DNA from: Acidimicrobiaceae bacterium
Lineage (GTDB): Bacteria > Actinomycetota > Acidimicrobiia > Acidimicrobiales > RAAP-2
Assembly: GCA_003133005.1 (NCBI GenBank)
Contig: PKZI01000216.1
Span: forward strand, 10,244-16,771
Direction of reading: 5' to 3'
Length of the DNA stretch: 6,528 bases
Shown: piece by piece, positions 1 to 4,552 of the stretch
Layout: every line of letters starts with the position of its first letter
How positions within the stretch are numbered: position 1 is the stretch's first letter
Position numbers and translations under genes: made by a program
Notes under the pieces: model-generated
Seen by the model: the letters and a program-made list of their open reading frames with translations, nothing else
What the model was told of the DNA's origin: nothing
Databases searched by the model: none

Positions 1-1499
1 TACTCCTCGGCGTAGCCCATGCCGCCGTGAATTTGCATGGCCTCGCGTGTAACCCATTCTGCCGCGCGACACACGTAGGCCTTGGCCATTGACGCTTCTA
101 ACGTTCCCTCACCCTTGCCCATGAGCTTGGCAACCTCGAGGGCGAACTGTCGCGAGCACTGGATAATCGCTGCCATGGTGGCGAGTTTTACTCGCGTCAA
201 TTCGTAGTTGATGATCGGCTCACCGAAGACCACGCGGTCGCGCGCGTAGGCGAGCGCGGCTTCGTAGGCGGCTTGCATCAAACCGACCGCACGCGCGGCC
301 GTCTGGATGCGACCGTTTTCGAACCCCGCCATCTGCAGATAAAAGCCTCGTCCGAGGCCTTTTTCGCCGCCGACGAGATTCTCGTCGGGTACAAACCAGT
401 TTTCGAAACTGAGTTCATAGGAATGCATACCCCGGTATCCAAGCGTGTCGATGGGACGTCCCTCGAGACGACCATTGACGTCGCCGCGACCCTCGCTCGA
501 TGCGTCTTGATGAAAGAGAAAACCGTGACTCTCACCTTGAGGTTTTTCGACGAGGAAGAGCGAGAGTCCTCGATGCGCTTTCGCGCGGTCTGGGTCGGTG
601 CGCGCGAGCAGCATCAGGACGTTCGCGCGCGCGGCGAACGTGCACCAGGTCTTGGTGCCGTTGATGAGCCAACCGCCGTTGGTTTTCGTCGCCGTCGTGT
701 TGAGACCGGCGACGTCGCTGCCGTAGTCAGGTTCAGTCACCGCAATGGCGGCGAGGACCTCCGCCGTGGCGAGTCGCGGAAGCCAATAATTCTTTTGTTC
801 TGTCGTGCCACCGTTGACGAGGGCGCGAGTGAGAATCTCGGGACGTGTGATGAGTGAGCCGCCAATACCGAGCCCGCCCCACGAAAGTTCTTCGGTAGCG
901 ATGACCATGCCGAGGTATTCGGATTCGCCACCGGTGGCGAATCCCCCGAACTCTTCGGGCACCGAAAGTCCGAATCCGCCGAGTTCGTTGAGTCCTGCGA
1001 TGATGGACTCGGGAATGTCGGCGTTCGTGCGATGGATGTGTTCGGCGTGCGGGCGCACTTGCTCCTCGGCAAACCGGTGGAACACGTTGGCGACCATCGC
1101 GAAATCCTGGTCGAGGTGACGATCACCGGGGGTCTCGGCGAGAGTGGACAGAAACGCTGGATCGCGATAGGTCGTGACAAAATCTGCGAAGGGCTCGTAC
1201 CATTGCATGGCCGCGCCCCACTGCGCTTCACGTCCGAGTACGCGTCCGGCGAGGTCACTGAGCGCGAGCGCGATGAATGCCAGTGTGAGGTCGGCTTCAG
1301 TGTCGCCGTGGGCGGCATAGCTGAGATTGGCTCGCGCAGTACAAATCGCACTTGACGCGTGGGCAATGTCGTAGGCGAGCGTCTCGTGGGCGTCGACGCC
1401 ACCATTTCGTGCGAGCTCGTGGACGGCCGCGTCGATAATGCTCTGAGCGTGATCGAGCAGTGTGGACGCGGCGCTCAGATCTCGGGGCGGTGATGACAT
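1..1499 (-). CDS. mcd: (2S)-methylsuccinyl-CoA dehydrogenase, 3'-truncated by the window edge
   Basis: FAD-dependent acyl-CoA dehydrogenase. Mcd oxidises (2S)-methylsuccinyl-CoA to mesaconyl-C1-CoA in the ethylmalonyl-CoA pathway of acetyl-CoA assimilation. The frame reads 499 codons without a stop from ATG 1499-1497 to the edge; roughly 40-50 C-terminal residues should be missing. Residues 1-125 form an N-terminal helical extension (LSYAAHG at 59-65) that ordinary acyl-CoA dehydrogenases lack and Mcd has. The dehydrogenase core follows: FAD/substrate signature AVTEPDYGSDVAG at 253-265, KTWCTFAARA at 283-292, GYRGMHSYE at 354-362, GFENGR at 392-397, and QIHGGMGY at 489-496. From memory, the W285-C-T287 motif corresponds to the Trp/Thr pair mutated when Rhodobacter Mcd was engineered into an oxidase. 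TAA lies in frame 12 nt upstream, so this is the first possible start. The gene is divergent from a DUF6941/MaoC/MutY group. Family assignment is very secure; the Mcd assignment is strong but rests on recalled homology. Confidence 0.87.
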   Translation of the reverse strand, partial: MSSPPRDLSAASTLLDHAQSIIDAAVHELARNGGVDAHETLAYDIAHASSAICTARANLSYAAHGDTEADLTLAFIALALSDLAGRVLGREAQWGAAMQWYEPFADFVTTYRDPAFLSTLAETPGDRHLDQDFAMVANVFHRFAEEQVRPHAEHIHRTNADIPESIIAGLNELGGFGLSVPEEFGGFATGGESEYLGMVIATEELSWGGLGIGGSLITRPEILTRALVNGGTTEQKNYWLPRLATAEVLAAIAVTEPDYGSDVAGLNTTATKTNGGWLINGTKTWCTFAARANVLMLLARTDPDRAKAHRGLSLFLVEKPQGESHGFLFHQDASSEGRGDVNGRLEGRPIDTLGYRGMHSYELSFENWFVPDENLVGGEKGLGRGFYLQMAGFENGRIQTAARAVGLMQAAYEAALAYARDRVVFGEPIINYELTRVKLATMAAIIQCSRQFALEVAKLMGKGEGTLEASMAKAYVCRAAEWVTREAMQIHGGMGYAEE

Positions 1500-1511
1500 A
1501 GGAGGAATTTA
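1500..1511 (-). promoter_or_regulatory. Putative leaderless promoter -10 of mcd
   Basis: Reading the minus strand, TAAATT (1511-1506) is followed by exactly 6 nt (CCTCCT) and then the ATG at 1499. A TANNNT hexamer 6-7 nt before a start codon is the usual layout of leaderless actinobacterial transcripts. There is no Shine-Dalgarno on this strand (the hexamer present is its complement), and TAA 4 codons upstream rules out an earlier start. No good -35 match is seen 16-18 bp further upstream. Confidence 0.5.
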
Positions 1512-1529
1512 CCTTCTGAGTTGCGAAGG
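1512..1529. repeat. Short inverted repeat in the divergent promoter region
   Basis: CCTTC (1512-1516) and GAAGG (1525-1529) form a perfect 5-bp inverted repeat with an 8-bp spacer. It lies where the -35 regions of both divergent promoters would fall, so it could be an operator half-site pair. Arms this short occur often by chance. Confidence 0.2.
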
Positions 1530-1540
1530 CGTTGGCGACC

Positions 1541-1552
1541 TAGGCTGGGCGT
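1541..1552 (+). promoter_or_regulatory. Putative leaderless promoter -10 of the DUF6941 gene
   Basis: TAGGCT (1541-1546) is followed by 6 nt (GGGCGT) and then ATG 1553, the same spacing as on the opposite strand for mcd. The TAG is an in-frame stop, so 1553 is the first possible start, and no Shine-Dalgarno fits in the 6-nt gap. TTGCGA at 1521-1526 would make a -35 with only a 14-bp spacer, which is too short to be convincing. Confidence 0.45.
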
Positions 1553-1999
1553 ATGAACGTCACCATGCTCCTCGCAGACTCCGCCCAGGTGGCCGACGGA
1601 AAGCTCTACATTCTTGGCGGCGGATGGTCCGTCACTGGTCCGGACCCCGTGCCTTCGGCGGTCGCGATCAAGGTCGCGGTTGATTGGCACGAATTCAATT
1701 CGCCACACCACTGGGAACTCATTCTCGAGGACGCCGATGGCCAACTGGTCACCTTCGAGACTCCCGAAGGCACCCAGACCATTGAGGTGCGCGGGGATTT
1801 TTCCACCTCGCCGCCCGCCGACGTGCCGCAAGGCACGCCCGTTGACGTTCCCATTGCGGTGAACTTCGGGCCGATCCCGCTCGCGCCGGCCTCGCGATTT
1901 ACGTGGCGTCTCGTCATTGACGGGGACTCACTCCCGGGGGCGCTGGTATCGTTCACCACCCGTCCGCGCGCCGAAGCGCCGGCGCCAGACGAGGCCTAG
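1553..1999 (+). CDS. DUF6941 family protein of unknown function
   Basis: A 148-residue soluble protein with no signal peptide or membrane segment. The N-terminus VTMLLADSAQVADGKLYILG (residues 3-22), continuing into GGWS, is the hallmark of the actinobacterial DUF6941 family, which I recognise from memory and which has no established function. The rest alternates hydrophobic and polar residues, consistent with a beta-sandwich: WELILEDADGQ near 53-63, a basic/acidic middle, then FTWRLVIDG near 117-125. A Pro/Ala-rich acidic tail (RAEAPAPDEA) ends the protein. The start is fixed by the in-frame TAG 12 nt upstream. It lies 20 bp before the MaoC gene on the same strand and is probably cotranscribed with it and mutY. 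Its place between two predicted ethylmalonyl-CoA pathway genes hints at a link, but that is conjecture. Confidence 0.85.
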   Translation: MNVTMLLADSAQVADGKLYILGGGWSVTGPDPVPSAVAIKVAVDWHEFNSPHHWELILEDADGQLVTFETPEGTQTIEVRGDFSTSPPADVPQGTPVDVPIAVNFGPIPLAPASRFTWRLVIDGDSLPGALVSFTTRPRAEAPAPDEA

Positions 2000-2012
2000 G
2001 TCGCGAAGCGAC
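2000..2012 (+). repeat. Small hairpin between the DUF6941 gene and maoC
   Basis: GTCGC-GAA-GCGAC is a perfect 5-bp stem with a 3-nt loop that fills most of the 20-bp gap, starting one base after the TAG stop and ending 7 nt before ATG 2020. It lacks a U-tract, so it is not a terminator. It could affect translation or stability of the downstream cistron. Confidence 0.3.
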
Positions 2013-2019
2013 GATAATC

Positions 2020-2532
2020 ATGACGACGTACGATCGACCATTCGGGCGCTACTTCGAAGAGTTTGCGATTGGCGACGTTTACAAGCATTGGCCCGGCAAG
2101 ACGATCACCGAAGCCGACGATCACCTCTTTTGCATGATCACCATGAACCATCATCCGCTACACACCAATGCGTGGTTCGCGGAACACGAGAGCGTCCAAA
2201 AGAAGAACGTCGTCGTCGGCAATCTGGTCTACTCCCTCGTACTGGGGATGAGTGTCCCGGACGTCTCGGGATCGGCGATTGCCAACCTCGAAGTGGAAAG
2301 TCTCATACACCGAAATCCCACGTTCCACGGCGACACGATCTACGCGGAGACACACGTGCTCGAAAAAACCCCGTCGACGTCCAAGAATGATCGCGGTGTC
2401 GTCCTCGTTGAATCCAAGGGATTCAACCAGGACGGCCTCGAAGTTTGTTACTTTCGCCGAAAGGTAATGGTGTGGAAGAAAGAATCCGCTCCCGTCCGTC
2501 AGCGACCGTACGGTGACCACGTCTGGGACTGA
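2020..2532 (+). CDS. MaoC-fold acyl-CoA hydratase, candidate mesaconyl-CoA hydratase
   Basis: A 170-residue single hot-dog (MaoC) domain that should hydrate a 2-enoyl-CoA. Visible features: GRYFEEFAIGD at 9-19, the entry to the hot-dog helix TITEADDHLF at 28-37, the active-site loop TMNHHPLH at 41-48, the helix VVVGNLVYSLVLGMSV at 65-80, and PTFHGDTIYAE at 100-110, a typical strand pair. The canonical catalytic Asp-x4-His of (R)-hydratases reads Asn43-x4-His48 here, a variant I associate with MaoC proteins acting on C5 dicarboxylic acyl-CoAs. Together with mcd on the other side of the promoter region, this suggests hydration of mesaconyl-C1-CoA to beta-methylmalyl-CoA (the meaC/mch step), although Rhodobacter Mch is a longer two-domain protein. 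Other enoyl-CoA substrates cannot be excluded. There is no clear ribosome-binding site. The 3' end overlaps mutY by 20 bp. Confidence 0.85.
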   Translation: MTTYDRPFGRYFEEFAIGDVYKHWPGKTITEADDHLFCMITMNHHPLHTNAWFAEHESVQKKNVVVGNLVYSLVLGMSVPDVSGSAIANLEVESLIHRNPTFHGDTIYAETHVLEKTPSTSKNDRGVVLVESKGFNQDGLEVCYFRRKVMVWKKESAPVRQRPYGDHVWD

Positions 2533-3394
2533 CGAGCTCGAAATCTTTCGACGGGTTCTCGAGCGCAACGCAACGCAACTGAGGCGCGACCTTCCGTGGA
2601 TTGGCTGCAACGATCCTTGGGCGATTCTCGTCAGCGAGGTCATGCTCCAACAGACCCAAGTTGCACGGGTCCTTGAACCTTGGCGTCGTTTTCTTGCCAC
2701 GTTTCCAACTGCGAACTCGTGCGCGGACGCGCCGCTGGCCCAGATCCTGCAGCTTTGGGAGGGATTGGGTTATCACCGGCGTGCGAAGGCCCTGCACGGC
2801 GCCGCACGAATGATTCGCGACCAGTTTGGAGGCGAGGTGCCGCGCGACGCGGCATCACTTCTGTCGTTGCCGGGCGTGGGCCACTACACGGCGAACGCCG
2901 TTGGGTCCTTCGCATTTGGTGAGCGAGTCGCCGTACTTGACACGAACGTTGGTCGCGTACTCGCGCGCGCCGTTGCCAATCAAACGCTGGGCGCTCGTAG
3001 GGCGCAAACTCTCGCCAATGAACTTCTTCCAGAGAATGGCGTTGCAGCACATAATCAGGCGTTACTCGACCTGGGGGCTCAATTTTGTCGTTCGCGACCA
3101 CTCTGTGATTCGTGTCCTCTCTCCGACGCGTGTCGATGGAACCTCGAAGGGGGCGACGATCCAGCACCTCGTAGCGCGTCGGTGTCTCGTCCGCAATCGG
3201 CGTTCGAAGGATCGGATCGCCAATTACGTGGTCGCGTGCTCGGTCTGCTTCGCCTGGGACAAGTCACATCCTCTCGCGTTGTCGCCGACGTTGCGCCGGG
3301 TGAGAACGAGCGCGTGGTCCGCATTGTCGAGAGCCTCGTCAACGACGGTCTCGTTGAGCGTAAAGGAAATCAACTGCGACTGGCTATGACCTAG
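2513..3394 (+). CDS. mutY: A/G-specific adenine DNA glycosylase MutY
   Basis: Base-excision repair enzyme that removes adenine mispaired with 8-oxoguanine. The 293 residues show the HhH-GPD fold in order: DLPWIG at 26-31; SEVMLQQTQV at 41-50 with catalytic Glu42; LWEGLGYHRRAKALH at 81-95; helix-hairpin-helix LPGVGHYTA at 119-127, with Tyr125 where endonuclease III has its lyase Lys; and VLDTNVGRVLAR at 141-152 with catalytic Asp143. A [4Fe-4S] cluster motif uses Cys192, 198, 201 and 207. Its first gap is 5 residues, not the usual 6. There is no full NUDIX-like C-terminal domain; the roughly 60-residue tail (SDRQLRGRVLGLLR, then a winged-helix-like LVNDGLVERKGNQLRL) resembles short actinobacterial MutY proteins as I remember them. 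The GTG start overlaps maoC, implying translational coupling. No Shine-Dalgarno is visible. Confidence 0.93.
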   Translation: MTTSGTDELEIFRRVLERNATQLRRDLPWIGCNDPWAILVSEVMLQQTQVARVLEPWRRFLATFPTANSCADAPLAQILQLWEGLGYHRRAKALHGAARMIRDQFGGEVPRDAASLLSLPGVGHYTANAVGSFAFGERVAVLDTNVGRVLARAVANQTLGARRAQTLANELLPENGVAAHNQALLDLGAQFCRSRPLCDSCPLSDACRWNLEGGDDPAPRSASVSRPQSAFEGSDRQLRGRVLGLLRLGQVTSSRVVADVAPGENERVVRIVESLVNDGLVERKGNQLRLAMT

Positions 3395-3447
3395 AGCGCT
3401 GTCGGTGTCAGAGGGTCCGCCAGGTTCGAGTGGAGGAGTTTGCTTCA

Positions 3448-3481
3448 TTGACGCTGGTGAGTTCACCATTAAGGTCAAACC
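3448..3481 (+). promoter_or_regulatory. Putative leaderless promoter of the flavin reductase gene
   Basis: TTGACG (3448-3453), a 16-bp spacer and TAAGGT (3470-3475) form a good sigma-70-type promoter. Six nt (CAAACC) then lead to GTG 3482. The TAA of the -10 is in frame with the gene, so no earlier start exists and no room remains for a ribosome-binding site. This is the best promoter in the window and separates this gene from the mutY transcript. A GGAGGA at 3432-3437 lies about 45 nt from the start and is too far to be its ribosome-binding site. Confidence 0.65.
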
Positions 3482-3958
3482 GTGAGTTCGCTCGACATTG
3501 CAAACTACAAAGAAGTTGTTGGTCACTACGCGACCGGCGTCGTCGTGGTCACGGCTCACACGTCCGAGGGACCGGCGGGTTTCACCTGTCAAACGTTCGG
3601 CTCACTCTCGCTCGAGCCAATTCTGGTGTCCTTCACTGCTCGCTCGAACAGTAACTCTTGGCCCAAGGTACGTGAGGTTGGCGTCGTTGGCATCAACATC
3701 CTCTCCTCAGAACAAGAGGCGCTGGCTCGCGTCTTTGCGACGTCGGGTATTGACAAATTCGACGGTGTTGGTTGGACGCGAGGACCGAACGGCACACCGC
3801 TGCTCTCGGGCGCACTCGCGCACCTCGAGGGTCGGATCGTTGCGGAGAGTACGTACGGTGACCACGACATTGCCGTCGTGGAAATTGACTATGTGCTTAG
3901 CCACGCCGGCGCACCGCTCGTGTACTACCGCGGAGGATTCGGTTTCCTCGATTCTTGA
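3482..3958 (+). CDS. Flavin reductase family protein (NAD(P)H:FMN/FAD oxidoreductase-like)
   Basis: A 158-residue FMN-binding split-barrel protein of the HpaC/flavin reductase-like family. These enzymes reduce free FMN or FAD with NAD(P)H, usually to supply a two-component monooxygenase. Family features: the N-terminal helix into a first strand HYATGVVVVTA at 15-25; the flavin-binding stretch GFTCQTFGSLSLEPILVSF at 33-51 (family consensus has Asp-Pro-Pro where Glu-Pro-Ile is found); SNSWPKV at 57-63; FDGVGWTRGPNGTPLLSGALA at 93-113; the conserved Gly-Asp-His at 126-128; and PLVYYRGGFG at 145-154 near the end. Length is normal for the family. No monooxygenase partner lies in the window, so its electron acceptor is unknown; a flavoprotein pyridoxamine-oxidase-like role cannot be excluded. 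The GTG start is dictated by an in-frame TAA 12 nt upstream. Confidence 0.88.
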   Translation: MSSLDIANYKEVVGHYATGVVVVTAHTSEGPAGFTCQTFGSLSLEPILVSFTARSNSNSWPKVREVGVVGINILSSEQEALARVFATSGIDKFDGVGWTRGPNGTPLLSGALAHLEGRIVAESTYGDHDIAVVEIDYVLSHAGAPLVYYRGGFGFLDS

Positions 3959-4013
3959 GACGGGTGTTACTACGATTCCAAAGGTGAATCGATTGACTCT
4001 CTTGAGGGCTACC

Positions 4014-4025
4014 AAGGCGCGCCTT
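4014..4025. promoter_or_regulatory. Perfect 12-bp palindrome before the membrane-protein gene
   Basis: AAGGCGCGCCTT reads identically on both strands and ends 5 nt before ATG 4031. One or two 12-bp palindromes are expected by chance in a window of this size, so only its position suggests a regulatory role, such as an operator or a small hairpin at the ribosome entry site. Confidence 0.25.
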
Positions 4026-4030
4026 TCACT

Positions 4031-4552
4031 ATGACCGCTCTCAAGGTCGCCCTCATCGTCATTCTGGTACTGCTCTTGGTCGTCGTGGCGTTACGCGTGC
4101 GCAAAGTCCGTCGCGACGAGATTAGGGCGATGGAGAAAAAGGCTGATCCTCGCCTGATGATGCCACCCGCTTCGCCGTACCAGCCCTCGAAGGGTTTTCG
4201 ACTTCTCGAGCAAGACGAGGCACCTTCGTCGTTGCCTCCACCCGCTCGACCTCGCTTGGAGCCCGATCAGAAATACGTCTTCAGCGATTTTCATCCGGCG
4301 CATCTAGATGTCAATCCGTCGACCCGACCTCGTCACGATGAGGAGTGGGCGTTGACGCGGTCCGCGATCCGTCCCGGTCTCTCCTTTGGGGGAGTCCGCG
4401 CGCTGATAGTCGTCGTCGTGATCGTGTTGCTGGTCGCCGTCGTGGGTTACTACGCCCGTGACCGCTCAACCCATCACGCCACTCATCACACGACCACCAC
4501 CGTTCCGATAGTTACCACCACGACGAGGCCGACTACCAATACGACTGGCTAG
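4031..4552 (+). CDS. Two-TM membrane protein with a His/Thr-rich tail, function unknown
   Basis: I do not recognise this 173-residue protein. It has a hydrophobic N-terminal segment (about residues 5-22, rich in Val/Leu/Ile) followed by a strongly basic stretch RVRKVRRDEIR (22-32). A Pro-rich, probably disordered linker follows (about 40-118, including PPASPYQPS and SLPPPARPRL). A second membrane segment spans about 122-140, and the tail is DRSTHHATHHTTTTVP plus Thr/Pro/Asn repeats to the stop. The basic cluster after the first segment predicts that the linker is cytoplasmic and both termini are outside, giving an exposed Thr-rich tail, possibly a glycosylated or cell-wall-spanning spacer. 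No enzyme motif is seen. ATG 4031 is the only ATG, GTG or TTG in frame after TGA 3956. The gene follows the flavin reductase by 72 bp in the same frame; cotranscription is possible. Its stop overlaps that of ptrB. Confidence 0.75.
   Translation: MTALKVALIVILVLLLVVVALRVRKVRRDEIRAMEKKADPRLMMPPASPYQPSKGFRLLEQDEAPSSLPPPARPRLEPDQKYVFSDFHPAHLDVNPSTRPRHDEEWALTRSAIRPGLSFGGVRALIVVVVIVLLVAVVGYYARDRSTHHATHHTTTTVPIVTTTTRPTTNTTG
4549..4552. other. Overlapping convergent stop codons (CTAG)
   Basis: The palindrome CTAG supplies TAG to the plus-strand membrane-protein gene (4550-4552) and TAG to the minus-strand ptrB (4551-4549). No intergenic space remains, so any terminator must lie inside a coding region. 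No hairpin with a U-tract is apparent nearby. Confidence 0.9.

Noticed and set aside
273..1405. Plus- and minus-strand open frames of 85-222 codons within 273-1405
   Set aside because: They are shadows of the continuous mcd frame, rich in Arg, Ser and Pro, without family resemblance. The mcd frame carries both acyl-CoA dehydrogenase signatures and has no stop.
1500..1505. AGGAGG on the plus strand, a perfect Shine-Dalgarno sequence
   Set aside because: The next plus-strand start (ATG 1553) is 47 nt away and no ORF begins at a suitable distance. On the minus strand the sequence is the complement, so it cannot serve mcd.
3395..3447. Terminator after mutY
   Set aside because: No GC-rich stem followed by a U-tract is present; only a trivial AGCGCT palindrome is seen near the stop.
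3430..3654. A 74-codon frame starting at GTG 3430 after the mutY stop
   Set aside because: It runs out of frame through the flavin reductase gene, has an Arg/Ser-rich composition and shows no motif. The promoter and start at 3448-3482 explain the region better.
3993..3998. TTGACT as the -35 of a promoter for the two-TM protein gene
   Set aside because: No TANNNT occurs 16-18 bp downstream; the expected -10 position is GC-only (around 4016-4021).
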